Source: Betaproteobacteria bacterium (lineage in GTDB: Bacteria; Pseudomonadota; Gammaproteobacteria; Burkholderiales; SG8-39). Taken from it: a stretch of 64,000 nucleotides of DNA. The DNA is taken from NCBI GenBank assembly GCA_022340285.1, contig JAJDOG010000057.1, forward strand, positions 1 to 64,000, read 5' to 3'. Positions 37,870 to 49,902 of the stretch are shown here, piece by piece (within the stretch, counting starts at the first letter, position 1; every line of letters starts with the position of its first letter). The notes beneath the pieces were generated by a model that worked only from the letters and a program-made list of their open reading frames with translations, had not been told where the DNA came from and searched no databases. Both the position numbers and the translations under genes were made by a program.

Positions 37870-39357
37870 TCAGAAACCTGCCACGGCGCGCAAGCCGAGC
37901 ACCCAGAGGTTCTGTGCGCTAGGGTCGCCGCCGGGCTGGACGATCCATTGAATGTTCGGCGAGAGCTGGAGGTTCTTGTCGATCTGCCAGGCGTAATACA
38001 GCTCGATGTCCTGCTCCGCGCCGGTCGGGCTGTAGCCGTAGATGGGGGGAGCGGCGGCCTTGAACCCTGAGCTCGTATCGAGCCAACCGTAAGCAAGCCC
38101 GATCCGGTCCTCCTGGCGGCCCCAGTGGTAGCCGTTCAACTGCGCGCCGACGGTGACGGCGTTGTTAAACCGCATCGGCCCGCTGAAGGAGTGGCCATAC
38201 CGGGCGAACACGGTGAGGGAACGCGGGGCCACCTCCTGGTCGATCGAGAAGCCCCAGCCCGTTTCGCGCGTGGTGGTCCCCGTGTCGTCGTTGTAGGGGA
38301 AGAATTGCCCGTTGGTCCACGCGTAGATCCGGTAGTTGCCGGGGCGATCGCGGAGGACCCGCCCGTTGTATTCCCATTGACCGATTACGAAGGGTTTGCT
38401 GAAAGTCGAGTCGAAGCCCGCGCCCCCCGCGGTGCCGAACACGCCCAGGGACGCCTTCCAGTGATTGACGCTGTTGATGTCGTTCGTATAGCTCCCGATC
38501 ACGCCGGGCTGGAAGCCGTAGCTGTCGCCGCCGATCGCGCCGCCCGAGTCGAGCAGCGGGTTGTGAACGAAGACATTGTTCAGGAACGCCGCGTTTTCGT
38601 TGTCGGCGATCTCGTTCCCGTCGAAGAACCCGAACAGGTCGATCTTGCCGAAGGTGCCTTCGATCCGCGGGAGGGCGCCGGAGCGGGTCTGCGTCAGCGG
38701 ATAGCCGAGGTGATACCAGGCCTCGCCGAGGACGGTCGCCGAATCCTCGCTGTTCTGAAGGAAGAACGCCGTGGAGTTGGGCGTGGCGGTGTAGGTGGGA
38801 CTGGCGAATGTCAGGCCCTCGCCCTGGCCGGCGCGAAGATGGAAGAAGAGCTTGCTGTCCCCGACTCCGGCGAGCTTGCCGAAAGTGTCCAGCGGGACTT
38901 CGACCGTGACATCGGCGCGGTAGTTGAGCTGGCTCTCGCTGCCCTGGGTGGCGCCGCGCTGAGCACGCTGCGACACCATGGCCAGTTCGGCGCCGACGGT
39001 AACGCCGCCGAGGGCCTCCTCGAGCCCGCTCGGCTTCTTCAAGGTCACGACCTGGTTCTCCAGGTCTTCCACGCGGTCATCCAGATCGTTCACCTTTTCT
39101 TTCGTGGCCTGCTCGGTCGCGGCCTGCTGCTTCGTCACCTGCGGCGTCGGCCTCTGCTCGGCGGCTTCTTCCTTCTCCAGGGCCGTTTCCAAGCGCTTGT
39201 TGGCGGCCTCGAGCTGTTCCACTCGCTTGAGCAGGCGCTCGACCGCGCTCTTCAACTTCTCCACATCGGTTTCGGCCCGCGCCGGAGGACCGAAAGCGGC
39301 TCCGCCGAGCAGCGCGGCGAGCAGCAGAGGCCGCGCGATCCCTCTTTGTGTTGTCAA
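37870..39357 (-). CDS. OprB-like porin with N-terminal coiled coil
   Basis: Signal peptide, coiled coil (VEKLKSAVERLLKRVEQLEAANKRLE), beta-barrel pattern, QDIELYYAWQIDKNLQLSPNIQWIVQPGGDPSAQNLWVLGLRAVAGF. Start is TTG in the ORF track. Confidence 0.78.
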   Translation of the reverse strand: MTTQRGIARPLLLAALLGGAAFGPPARAETDVEKLKSAVERLLKRVEQLEAANKRLETALEKEEAAEQRPTPQVTKQQAATEQATKEKVNDLDDRVEDLENQVVTLKKPSGLEEALGGVTVGAELAMVSQRAQRGATQGSESQLNYRADVTVEVPLDTFGKLAGVGDSKLFFHLRAGQGEGLTFASPTYTATPNSTAFFLQNSEDSATVLGEAWYHLGYPLTQTRSGALPRIEGTFGKIDLFGFFDGNEIADNENAAFLNNVFVHNPLLDSGGAIGGDSYGFQPGVIGSYTNDINSVNHWKASLGVFGTAGGAGFDSTFSKPFVIGQWEYNGRVLRDRPGNYRIYAWTNGQFFPYNDDTGTTTRETGWGFSIDQEVAPRSLTVFARYGHSFSGPMRFNNAVTVGAQLNGYHWGRQEDRIGLAYGWLDTSSGFKAAAPPIYGYSPTGAEQDIELYYAWQIDKNLQLSPNIQWIVQPGGDPSAQNLWVLGLRAVAGF

Positions 39358-39460
39358 TGGACACGCCCCTGTAGTCAGTCATGACGAACTCACTGGCTGG
39401 CTACAGGGCATGCGCGCCCGTTGGCTGGCTGAAAAAATCACACATCGACAAGCGGTGCCG

Positions 39461-39625
39461 CTACGCGGTCAGTATCAATTTCCCGTTCTGCGTCAGCCGC
39501 AATCGATACTCGCGACCGTTGTGCACGATGACCAGCTCCTTGCGCGGTCCGAGCAGCGTCTCGCTGGACACCCGCAGCTGAGGTGTTGCCGGCGTGTTTG
39601 GCTGCGGCGGATTAGCAGGGCTCAT
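39461..39625 (-). CDS. hemP: Hemin uptake protein HemP
   Basis: [54 protein letters not shown]. Confidence 0.85.
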   Translation of the reverse strand: MSPANPPQPNTPATPQLRVSSETLLGPRKELVIVHNGREYRLRLTQNGKLILTA

Positions 39626-39632
39626 ACACAAA

Positions 39633-39647
39633 CAATAATCATTCTCA
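39633..39647 (-). promoter_or_regulatory. Fur-box-like sequence upstream of hemP
   Basis: caataatcattctca; reverse complement tgagaatgattattg is close to TGATAATNATTATCA. Confidence 0.6.
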
Positions 39648-39729
39648 ATACGGTGGTCAAGACCTATTTGTTTGATATCAAAGCAGTAAGAGATCGGGGC
39701 ACCTGCGGGGCTTGCCAACTCCAGGATAT

Positions 39730-39748
39730 TGAATAATAATGATTCGCG
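39730..39748 (+). promoter_or_regulatory. Weaker Fur-box-like AT-rich sequence upstream of bfd
   Basis: tgaataataatgattcgcg within the hemP/bfd divergent region. Confidence 0.4.
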
Positions 39749-39784
39749 TTCAACCACCGCTTCTTAGCACGGCATCTTGGCACC

Positions 39785-39985
39785 ATGTACATCTGCATCT
39801 GCAACGGAATCACCGAGCGCGAGATCCGGGCGCGCGCCGACAACGAAGGGCTTCGCACGCTCGCCGAGCTCGAGAGTTGTCTCGGTGTCGGCGCCGGCTG
39901 CGGGCGCTGCAGGCACGCGGCGAGCGAAGTGCTGAACGAATCCTGCTCGAACCCGCGAAACGTCGCGTCGGGCGCCTCCGCCTAG
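39785..39985 (+). CDS. bfd: Bacterioferritin-associated ferredoxin
   Basis: [20 protein letters not shown]...[17 protein letters not shown] (CxC...CxxC). Confidence 0.88.
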   Translation: MYICICNGITEREIRARADNEGLRTLAELESCLGVGAGCGRCRHAASEVLNESCSNPRNVASGASA

Positions 39986-40031
39986 TCTTCCGTTAGACTG
40001 CGGCCGTTCTTTCGAACGAGCGAGGACGGCG

Positions 40032-40505
40032 ATGAAAGGCGACCGGAAGGTCATCGAGCACCTCAACAAGGTGCTCTTCAACGAGCTCACCGCGATCAAC
40101 CAGTATTTCCTCCACGCCCGCATGTTCGGCAACTGGGGGCTGAAGAAGCTGGAGGAACACGAGAAGAGCGAGTCGATCGACGAGATGAAGCACGCCGACC
40201 GGCTCATCGAGCGCATCCTGTTTCTCGAGGGCCTGCCGAACCTGCAGGATCTCGGCAAGCTGATGATCGGCGAAGACGCGCCGGAGGCGCTGAAGAGCGA
40301 CCTGAAGCTCGAGTTGGCCGCCCACCCTGACTTGAAGGCCGCCGTCGCGCACTGCGAGTCGGTCGGGGATTACGTCTCGCGCGAGATCTTCGAGGACATC
40401 CTCCAATCCGAGGAGGAGCACATCGACTGGCTCGAGACGCAGCTCGATCTCATGCAGAAGGTCGGCGTGCAGAACTGGCTGCAGACCTGGAACGGCGCGT
40501 CCTAG
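40032..40505 (+). CDS. bfr: Bacterioferritin
   Basis: [37 protein letters not shown]...[33 protein letters not shown]. Confidence 0.95.
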   Translation: MKGDRKVIEHLNKVLFNELTAINQYFLHARMFGNWGLKKLEEHEKSESIDEMKHADRLIERILFLEGLPNLQDLGKLMIGEDAPEALKSDLKLELAAHPDLKAAVAHCESVGDYVSREIFEDILQSEEEHIDWLETQLDLMQKVGVQNWLQTWNGAS

Positions 40506-41433
40506 CCGAGACATTCCCGCGCAGCGGCTTCACGGTGTTGGGCAGGTTTTCGGTGATCACGTCCGCGAGCGCCTCGAGCAGCCTAGCGCGCGGATAGGAC
40601 CGACGGTAAACGAGGCGCACCGTCCGCTGCGCGTCGTGCGCCCGGAATGGGCGGGCGATGACTCCGGCGTCGGTGGTCCACGATCCGCGCAGGGCGAGCG
40701 CCGGGACGAGTGTGGTGCCGAAGCCGGCCCCGACAAGCTGAAGCAGCGTCTCGAGACTCGACGCACGAAGGTCGCCCGACTCGAGCGTGTTCCCGGCGAC
40801 CCGCGATCCGCAGATGCTGCGCGCCTGGTCCGCAAGGCAATGGCCGTCGGCAAGTAGCAGGACTTCGCCGGTGTGGAGATCGCGCAACGATACCTCGTCG
40901 GCGTCGGCCAGTGCGTGCTTGCGGGGCATCGCCAGCCAGAACGGCTCCACGAATAGCGGCAGCGCAGCAAGATCGTCCCCGCCTTCATCCGTCGCGACGA
41001 GCGCCGCGTCGATCTCGTGGCGGCGCAGGCGCTCGATGAGCGGTGCCGTCAGCTTCTCCGAGAGGACGAGCCTGAGCTTTGCGTAGCGGCTGCGGAGTGC
41101 CCGCAGCACGAGCGGCATCAGGTACGGCGCGATGGTTGGAATGACACCGAGGCGCAGCGGCCCCGCAAACGGATCGCGGTGCGCGTGCGCGAGATTGGAA
41201 ATGACGTCGGCCTCCGCGAGGGCGAGCCGCGCGTGGCGCACGATCGCCTGCCCCGCCGGTGTCGCAGTGACTGACTTGCTGTCGCGCTCGAAAAGCGTCA
41301 CGCCGAGCTCCTCTTCAAGCTTTCTGATCTGCCCGCTCAGCGTCGGCTGGCTGACGAAGCACGCCTGGGCCGCGCGCCCGAAGTGGCGCAGGTCGGCGAC
41401 GGCGACGAGGTAGCGAAGGTCGCGAAGGTTCAT
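40450..41433 (-). CDS. oxyR: OxyR, LysR-type peroxide-responsive regulator
   Basis: [63 protein letters not shown] matches the OxyR redox Cys pair; divergent from katG. Confidence 0.92.
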   Translation of the reverse strand: MNLRDLRYLVAVADLRHFGRAAQACFVSQPTLSGQIRKLEEELGVTLFERDSKSVTATPAGQAIVRHARLALAEADVISNLAHAHRDPFAGPLRLGVIPTIAPYLMPLVLRALRSRYAKLRLVLSEKLTAPLIERLRRHEIDAALVATDEGGDDLAALPLFVEPFWLAMPRKHALADADEVSLRDLHTGEVLLLADGHCLADQARSICGSRVAGNTLESGDLRASSLETLLQLVGAGFGTTLVPALALRGSWTTDAGVIARPFRAHDAQRTVRLVYRRSYPRARLLEALADVITENLPNTVKPLRGNVSARTRRSRSAASSARRPSA

Positions 41434-41443
41434 GGTGTCGCCA

Positions 41444-43757
<2,314 letters not shown>

Positions 43758-43871
43758 TCTCTGCGGATAGGCTTGCGAACGCTTCCAGAGCGCGGCCACA
43801 ACCGAATATTCGGCCAGAAGCCCGAGATCGCGTGATGCTACGCAGCGCCCGGTGACCCCGGGCGCCACGTG

Positions 43872-44336
43872 TCACTCCACGAGCGGAATGTTGTCCGCGA
43901 GCTCCATGCGCACCAACGCGCGGATCTTGTTCTCGATCTGCAGGTAGCGCGCAGTCTTCGCGCCGGGCAGCGCTGCGTTGAGCTTGGGCACGTAGCTGCG
44001 CTTGAGCTGCGTCTCGGCCTCCTCGATCGAGAGTGCCTCGTCGAGGAGTTGCATCGCGACGTCGTTCGGGAGCGGGCCTTTCTTGTAGGCCTCCGCGTAT
44101 GCGGTGATCGCCCGTCCGAGCCGGACGTTGATCTGGTCGAGATCCTTCTGATAGGCCTCGTAGATCGGCCAGAATGCCTTCGCCTCGGCCTCGGAGAGGT
44201 TCATGTTCTTCGCGATGAGCAGCTTCTTGTCCGCCTTGACCTTCTCGAGAAGGATCTCCGCGTTCGTGTTCTGGGCCATGGCCGGTGCCGCGAGCGCCGT
44301 TGCGAGCAGGAGGGCGGCGATACGAATGAACTTCAT
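43872..44336 (-). CDS. Periplasmic helical hypothetical protein
   Basis: Signal peptide APAMAQ; helical LSEAEAKAFWPIYEAYQKDLDQIN. Confidence 0.6.
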   Translation of the reverse strand: MKFIRIAALLLATALAAPAMAQNTNAEILLEKVKADKKLLIAKNMNLSEAEAKAFWPIYEAYQKDLDQINVRLGRAITAYAEAYKKGPLPNDVAMQLLDEALSIEEAETQLKRSYVPKLNAALPGAKTARYLQIENKIRALVRMELADNIPLVE

Positions 44337-44400
44337 GCGTGACTTTCCTATCGTTTGGCGTTGGGGCCACCCATTCTAGCGCCGGCTTCCGGCGCACTGC

Positions 44401-45240
44401 TTACAGCGGCCGGTCGCCGGCGAGCGTGATCCGGTGCATGACGCGGCGAAAGCCGTGGTAGTCGTTGACCGGATTGTGCTGGGTGCAGCGGTTGTCCCAT
44501 AGTGCGATGGAGCCGGGCTGCCAGGCGAAGCGGCACGTGTGCTCCGGGCGCACCTGGTGCGCGAAAAGATAGTCGAGCAACGGCGTGCTTTCTTCCTCGG
44601 TCATGCCGGTGAAGCGCACCGTGTGTGCGACGTTGACGTACAGCGCCTTGCGACCCGTCTCCGGGTGGGTGCGCACGACCGGGTGCTCCGCGACGTATTC
44701 CTTCTTGCCCTCCGCACGCCCGTCCGACTGGATGCGGTCCTCGCGCGTGCGCGACACGTCCGCCTTGGCCGAGGAATTTACCGCTCGCAGCCCGTCGATC
44801 AGTGCACGCATGCCCTCCGACAGCGTCTCGTAGGCGAGGTACATGTTCGCGAACAGCGTGTCGCCGCCGAACGGCGGCACCTCCCGCGCAAGCAGCATCG
44901 AGGCCATCGGCGGCTCGGTCAGATAGGCGGTGTCCGAATGCCAGATCCCGCCGAAGTTGACCGTCTCGTGCTCGAGCTTCTTCACCTCGATGATTTCGGG
45001 AAACCCGTCGATGCCCTTCACGAACGGGTACTCGATCGGCTTGCCGAGACGCCGCGCGAAAGCCATGTACTGCTCCGGCGTCAGCGCCTGGTCGCGAAAG
45101 AAAAGCACCAGGTGCTCGAGCCACGCGCGCCGCAGCGCTATAACCACCTCCTCCTCGAGCGGGCGCGAGAGGTCGACGCCCAGCACCTCCGCGCCGAGCG
45201 CGCCCGCGACGCGCCGAACCTCGATCGTTACCCGCTGCAT
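44401..45240 (-). CDS. TauD/TfdA-family Fe(II)/2-oxoglutarate dioxygenase
   Basis: GAEVLGVDLSRPL, FFRDQALTPEQ, IWHSDTAYLTEPP, ALWDNRCTQHNPVNDY. Confidence 0.9.
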   Translation of the reverse strand: MQRVTIEVRRVAGALGAEVLGVDLSRPLEEEVVIALRRAWLEHLVLFFRDQALTPEQYMAFARRLGKPIEYPFVKGIDGFPEIIEVKKLEHETVNFGGIWHSDTAYLTEPPMASMLLAREVPPFGGDTLFANMYLAYETLSEGMRALIDGLRAVNSSAKADVSRTREDRIQSDGRAEGKKEYVAEHPVVRTHPETGRKALYVNVAHTVRFTGMTEEESTPLLDYLFAHQVRPEHTCRFAWQPGSIALWDNRCTQHNPVNDYHGFRRVMHRITLAGDRPL

Positions 45241-45413
45241 GCCAAAAATCTACTCTGTTCGGGTACTTGCGCCAAGACCACGCTATAACCCGGTGGTATA
45301 TAGTCGAAAGAACCCGCCGAAAGCGCTGGAGCAGGCGTTTTCGGACGACTTGCGCGGCAGCGCCCGGGGCCGAGCGCAGCCGGCAGCCAATAACTAATAG
45401 ACGCCCTTGCTGC

Positions 45414-45959
45414 ATGACAGATCGCGCCTCGACCTACGTCGCGTCTTACGCGAATCCGGAGAAAGAGCCGGACGTGACCGACACCCATTATCTCGAGCTG
45501 CTGAAGGCATGGGGCGTGCGCGACGACGGCAATTTCATCGTTACCGACATCCGCGAGAAATCCGAAGCGCGCGCCAGCGTTCGGTTGCGGGAGTTCACCG
45601 AGCGTCACTTGCGCATGCGGCTCGACAACGCCAAGAACGTGGTGCTCGTCATCAGCGAGACGACCCGCGAGGACAACGAGTGGATTCCGCTCGAGATCCG
45701 CTATGCCGTCGACGATTGCGAGATCCCGATTATCGCGGCCTACCCCGGGCACGAAGTGATTCTCGACCCGACCGAGCTCGCGCCGCTCTGGCCGGCAGCT
45801 CTCGCCAAGCGCATTCGCGAAGGCACCGCACGCGTGATCCACATTCCGTTCCGGCTGGAAGCCCTGAAGGATGCGGTGGCCCAGTTCGGCCCCGCGAAGC
45901 GGCCGCAGAGCGGCTTGAGCTTCTACGATATCGAGACCTATCGCGGTTGGGGGTATTGA
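45414..45959 (+). CDS. TIR-like (MTH538/DUF1863-type) domain protein
   Basis: LDNAKNVVLVISETTREDNEWIPLEIRYAVDDCEIPIIAAYPG plus N-terminal VASYANPEKEP; layout typical of TIR-like/ThsB-type proteins. Confidence 0.65.
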   Translation: MTDRASTYVASYANPEKEPDVTDTHYLELLKAWGVRDDGNFIVTDIREKSEARASVRLREFTERHLRMRLDNAKNVVLVISETTREDNEWIPLEIRYAVDDCEIPIIAAYPGHEVILDPTELAPLWPAALAKRIREGTARVIHIPFRLEALKDAVAQFGPAKRPQSGLSFYDIETYRGWGY

Positions 45960-46059
45960 CGGTTCAAATCGACCGGTAGGGGAATGCCACGGTGGTGGCG
46001 GGTGTTTGCTCCTGGCACGCGGGATTTTCCCGCGCGGCCGACCCCCGAAGGAGACCGCC

Positions 46060-46650
46060 ATGACTCTCCGAATTGCGTTCCTGGCCGCTGCGCTGGCGCT
46101 GGCAAGTGCCGCGGCCGACGCCCAGACCAACATGCGGGTGCGGGGCACCATCACCGCCATCGAAGGAAACACGATGATGGTCAAGTCCCGCGATGGTAAG
46201 GACTTGACTCTCACGTTGCCGGACAACGTGGGCGTCGCAACGGCGAAAGCGATCAAGTTCGAGGACATCAAGCAGGGCGACTACGTGGGCACGACGGCGA
46301 CCAAGCGCGCCGACGGCATGCTCGAGGCGCTCGAGGTGCACTATCTCCCGCCGCAGGTGCCCTCCGGCCACATCCCCTGGGACCTCGCGCCCAACACGAC
46401 GATGACCAACGCCAACGTCGAAGCGATGGTGCAGGGCACGGGGAAGCGGGAGCTCACCCTGAAGTACAAGGACGGCATGCAGAAGATCCTGGTGCCCCAG
46501 GGCGTGCCGATCGTGCGCGCCGTGCCGGGCAATCGCTCGGACCTCAAGCCCGGGGAGTACGTCTTTCTCATCGCGCAGGTGAAGCCCGACGGCAAGATGG
46601 TCGCGCCGCGCATCCAGGTGAGCAAGGACGGGGTGAAGCCGCCGCAGTAG
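46060..46650 (+). CDS. Secreted hypothetical protein with DUF5666/OB-like segments
   Basis: Signal peptide; MRVRGTITAIEGNTMMVKSRDGKDLTLTLPDNVGV. Confidence 0.6.
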   Translation: MTLRIAFLAAALALASAAADAQTNMRVRGTITAIEGNTMMVKSRDGKDLTLTLPDNVGVATAKAIKFEDIKQGDYVGTTATKRADGMLEALEVHYLPPQVPSGHIPWDLAPNTTMTNANVEAMVQGTGKRELTLKYKDGMQKILVPQGVPIVRAVPGNRSDLKPGEYVFLIAQVKPDGKMVAPRIQVSKDGVKPPQ

Positions 46651-46766
46651 ACGCATCGCCGTTGCGACGCACAATGGGAGGCTTTGGGAGCACCTAGGGA
46701 GGGTGCGGGAGACGCTCGCCTGTCGCCCCCCGCAGATATTTGCTATAAAAAAACGAACCTCATCCC

Positions 46767-47069
46767 GTGGCGGACGGGGTTGGGCGCTACACGGAGGGGA
46801 CCTTGCACTCCTTCTGGACCGGATTGGTCGTCGTGGCGTGTTTCGTGGCGCTCAATGCGGCGAGCGCGGGCATGGCATGGTTGATGTTCACGCTCATGGA
46901 GGCGATCACTCCGGGATTCATGCGGCAGCCTCTGCTCGTCTATTTCATCGCGCTCCTGTGGCTGGCCGCGACGATCGCTCTTGTGTTGTTGGTCGTCAAC
47001 AAGATCGGGCGAATGGGTCAGGGTCGCCACTTTCCGTCGCATGGGTCGCAACGGCCGCGCCCGAATTGA
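46767..47069 (+). CDS. Small two-TM hypothetical membrane protein
   Basis: FWTGLVVVACFVALNAASAGMAWLMF and LLVYFIALLWLAATIALVLLVVNKI. Confidence 0.5.
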   Translation: MADGVGRYTEGTLHSFWTGLVVVACFVALNAASAGMAWLMFTLMEAITPGFMRQPLLVYFIALLWLAATIALVLLVVNKIGRMGQGRHFPSHGSQRPRPN

Positions 47070-47132
47070 CAATCTTCCACCTCGACCTCCCTCCCATCGT
47101 GGCGAGGAGGTTTGCCAAGTAAGCGGCCCTGG

Positions 47133-48743
47133 TCAAGCGACGGTCGCCGGCATCCACTCGAACGCCGCCCGCACGAAATCTTCACCTCGTTGCAGCACGC
47201 GCAAGAGCCTGAGGTCGCGCGTGCCCTCGGCCGTCATGGCCTCGTAGATTCGTCCTTCTTTCCAGCTTTCCGGCGGCAGCAGCAAGTGCGGCGGATCTGT
47301 CGGCTGTGATGCATCCGGCATCAGGATTGCGTTCACGCTGACGAAGGCGAAGGTGCCCGCTGACGCTTTCCAGTCAGCGCCACCTGGGCTGCCCTTGGCT
47401 TGTGGGCGCAGCGTCACCGCAACCGGCTTGCGGCTGATGGCCTGGATGTCGACGTGGGTGGCCTTGTCGATCTCGGAGTGCGTTCTGCGAATGAGGCCCA
47501 GCCACCATTCGTCGCGCCCGGCAACGCAGAAGGTGACCAGCATGCCGCTGCGCGCCCAGTTCGCGTCCGGCTGCGGCATCTCCGCGCCGACTTCGCTGCC
47601 GCCCTGGTCGCGGATAGTCCAGGTCTCGGGCACGGCGGGCGCGATGTCATCGTCGCTCGCGAGTTCGAGGCCGCGCGACTTGCTCTGGGCGGTATCGCCC
47701 CCCGTGGAGAGATGCTTGCACACGCTGGCGAATCCGTGCACGACCCGCAGCTCGCCTTTCGCGGGCGAGTGGGCCGGCGCGGGGCGCGGCGGGTTCGGTC
47801 CCCAGGTTCGCAGTAGGTGCTCGACGGCGGCGATCTGCGCGTGCGGCGGGATGTCGCTGCCGAACATGGCGGTGTTCCTGTCGTTCTCCGTGACGAGCTG
47901 CTTGTGGAGTCGCGCCAGCGCGTCGAGCGCCACGCCGGGCCCGAAGTAGCGCGCGTCGGCGGAGGGAGATTCGGGCGTCGCGCGCTGCGGCGGGTGGTGG
48001 CCGTCCGGATCGAAGCAGAAGGGATTGTCGGCGGCGCCGCGCGGCCGCAGCGCGAATTCCTCGCCGAGCTGTTCGGCAACCCGGTCGACCACCTCGATCT
48101 GCTCCGAGGCGAGCGACTCCGGCGCGGCGACGTGCATCATGAGCAGCCGCAGGAGATCCTGCGTTGCGGTGGTCGAGATCCGCTGGCTGCGGTGCGGCGG
48201 CACCGCGATGCTCGCGCAGCCAGCGGCCTCCGCGCCACCATGCATCGCGTACGCACGTCGCCACAGGTCAGCGGGTACGTCCGCGTAATGGAGTAAGCAA
48301 AGCTTCGCGAGCATGCGGCACGCGCGCAACCCGCGCACGGTGCCCACGGCCGCGGCACCCGTGGCGGTCTGCTCCGACTTGGCGATAGCCTGGAGGCGTT
48401 CGGTCGATGCGCACACGACTTCGGTGAGGCGCGTCGCGTAGGCGAACATGGCTTTCCACTTCGTCTCGCGCAGCACCTGGTTGTCGTTTGTGTCCGCGAG
48501 ATACTGCCGGAGCAGCTTCGCGACGTGCGCTGCGCCCGCTTCCTGGATCAAGCCGAGGATTTCGCTGACGGCCTGGTCGTCGATCTCGGCGCCGTCGCCG
48601 GGTGATGCGAGCCAGCCGCGCAGCTCGCCGAGGGCCGTGACCGGATCGCTCTCGCGGAGATCCGCAAGCATCGCCGACGCGGACGCGGGACTCCGCATCG
48701 GATCTTCGGGGCCGACCCCCGGACTCTTGATCCACTCCAGCAC
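47133..48743 (-). CDS. Hypothetical protein with possible degenerate PilZ-like C-terminal region
   Basis: GTG start at 48743 preceded by GAGGAGG RBS (VLEWIKSPGVGPEDP...). C-terminal WTIRDQGGSEVGAEM...WWLGLIRR...VDIQAISRKPVAVTLRP. Confidence 0.55.
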   Translation of the reverse strand: MLEWIKSPGVGPEDPMRSPASASAMLADLRESDPVTALGELRGWLASPGDGAEIDDQAVSEILGLIQEAGAAHVAKLLRQYLADTNDNQVLRETKWKAMFAYATRLTEVVCASTERLQAIAKSEQTATGAAAVGTVRGLRACRMLAKLCLLHYADVPADLWRRAYAMHGGAEAAGCASIAVPPHRSQRISTTATQDLLRLLMMHVAAPESLASEQIEVVDRVAEQLGEEFALRPRGAADNPFCFDPDGHHPPQRATPESPSADARYFGPGVALDALARLHKQLVTENDRNTAMFGSDIPPHAQIAAVEHLLRTWGPNPPRPAPAHSPAKGELRVVHGFASVCKHLSTGGDTAQSKSRGLELASDDDIAPAVPETWTIRDQGGSEVGAEMPQPDANWARSGMLVTFCVAGRDEWWLGLIRRTHSEIDKATHVDIQAISRKPVAVTLRPQAKGSPGGADWKASAGTFAFVSVNAILMPDASQPTDPPHLLLPPESWKEGRIYEAMTAEGTRDLRLLRVLQRGEDFVRAAFEWMPATVA

Positions 48744-48909
48744 TGGCGCCCTCCTCTGATCGCTCCCCCGGGAGGAGGTCGGGGCGCGCAATCGGGACGC
48801 TGACCCATCCATTCTAGGCAGGCGGGCGGGGGCGGGCGGCGGGTCGGGCGTCTCACTGAGAACGAATGCCGTCGCCCGGTGCGGCATTCGTCACGTTTGG
48901 CGAGCGATA

Positions 48910-49779
48910 TTAAGGGGAAACGCTGTTATACCAGTCGAGGATCTGAGCGCCGTTCCAGAAAACCACGCCAGGCCGCCCGGCCATCTCGGCGAGCGCACGC
49001 TCGACGTGCCGGATGCGGTGCGGCACGCCCGAGAGATAGGGATGGCACGCGACCGCCATGAATTTCGCCCGCTCCGTGCTCTCCTCGTACAGGCACTCGA
49101 AGTGGTCCATCACGCGTGCGTGGAAGGCGTCCGACGTGTGGTTCTGCAGCGCCATCATCACGATGTCGTGCAGCTCGAAGTTGTAGGGCAGCGCGACGAC
49201 GGGCTTCGTCTTTGTCTTCAGGCGCACGGGCTCGTCGTCGAGCACCCAGTCGCCGATGTACTCGATGCCGGCCTCCGCGAGGTAGTCGATGGTGTCGAAA
49301 GTCTGAGTGAGTCCGGGGCCGAACCAGCCGCGCGGGCGCTGCCCCGAGAACTTGGTGATGATCTCGACCGCGCGCTGGATCGTCTCGCGCTGATTCTCGA
49401 GCTTGTGCATCGGGATCTGCTCGTAGCTGTGGGCGTTCAGCTCCCAGCCGCTCTTCATGCACGCCTCGACGAGCTGTGGATAGGCTTCGCAGGTCTTCGC
49501 GTTGAGCGTCACCGTCGGCTTCATGCCGAGGCGCTCGTACATGCGCCGCAGGCGCCAGAAGCCGACGCGGTTGCCGTACTCGTGCCAGGTCCAGTTGGGC
49601 AGATCCGGAATCATGGGCTGGCCTTGGGGCGGCGTGATCACCATGCGCGCCATCGGGCGCGAGAGATCCCATTCCTCGAGAGCGAGCAGGGGCCAGACCA
49701 CGAGCCGCGCGCCGTCGGGCAGCTTGAGCGGCGGGCGGCCTTCCATTGCCGAGTAGGGCAGTCTTTCGTGCGGTTGCAT
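48910..49779 (-). CDS. Polysaccharide deacetylase-family protein (PuuE/allantoinase-like)
   Basis: TWHEYGNRVGFWRLRRMYERLGMKPTVTLNAKTCEAYP, GWELNAHSYEQIPMH, PRGWFGPGLTQTFDTIDYLAEAG. Confidence 0.82.
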   Translation of the reverse strand: MQPHERLPYSAMEGRPPLKLPDGARLVVWPLLALEEWDLSRPMARMVITPPQGQPMIPDLPNWTWHEYGNRVGFWRLRRMYERLGMKPTVTLNAKTCEAYPQLVEACMKSGWELNAHSYEQIPMHKLENQRETIQRAVEIITKFSGQRPRGWFGPGLTQTFDTIDYLAEAGIEYIGDWVLDDEPVRLKTKTKPVVALPYNFELHDIVMMALQNHTSDAFHARVMDHFECLYEESTERAKFMAVACHPYLSGVPHRIRHVERALAEMAGRPGVVFWNGAQILDWYNSVSP

Positions 49780-49843
49780 CGTTCTCTCCTCCAGGAAGGG
49801 TGCTCCCGAAATGGTACTCGATGCGTCTTGCATCGTGATCCGA

Positions 49844-49879
49844 TAACCGGCAAATTTCGGTTACCGACAGATTGTCGGT
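49844..49879. promoter_or_regulatory. Overlapping inverted repeats in divergent promoter region (operator candidate)
   Basis: taaccg-N8-cggtta (49844-49863) and accgaca-gat-tgtcggt (49863-49879). Confidence 0.6.
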
Positions 49880-49902
49880 TCGCCGCCGGTCGAGGAGGAG
49901 CC

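Noticed and set aside
36633-38096. 487-aa minus-strand ORF overlapping imelysin
   Set aside because: Shadow frame of imelysin and the porin 3' end; low-complexity Arg/His/Gly content.
39367-39408. Inverted repeat ccctgtag...ctacaggg upstream of the porin considered as a riboswitch
   Set aside because: Short 8-bp stem with long loop and no known riboswitch core; not enough to call.
44348-45415. 355-aa ORF overlapping the TauD-like dioxygenase
   Set aside because: Alternate frame of the dioxygenase gene; no coherent domain.
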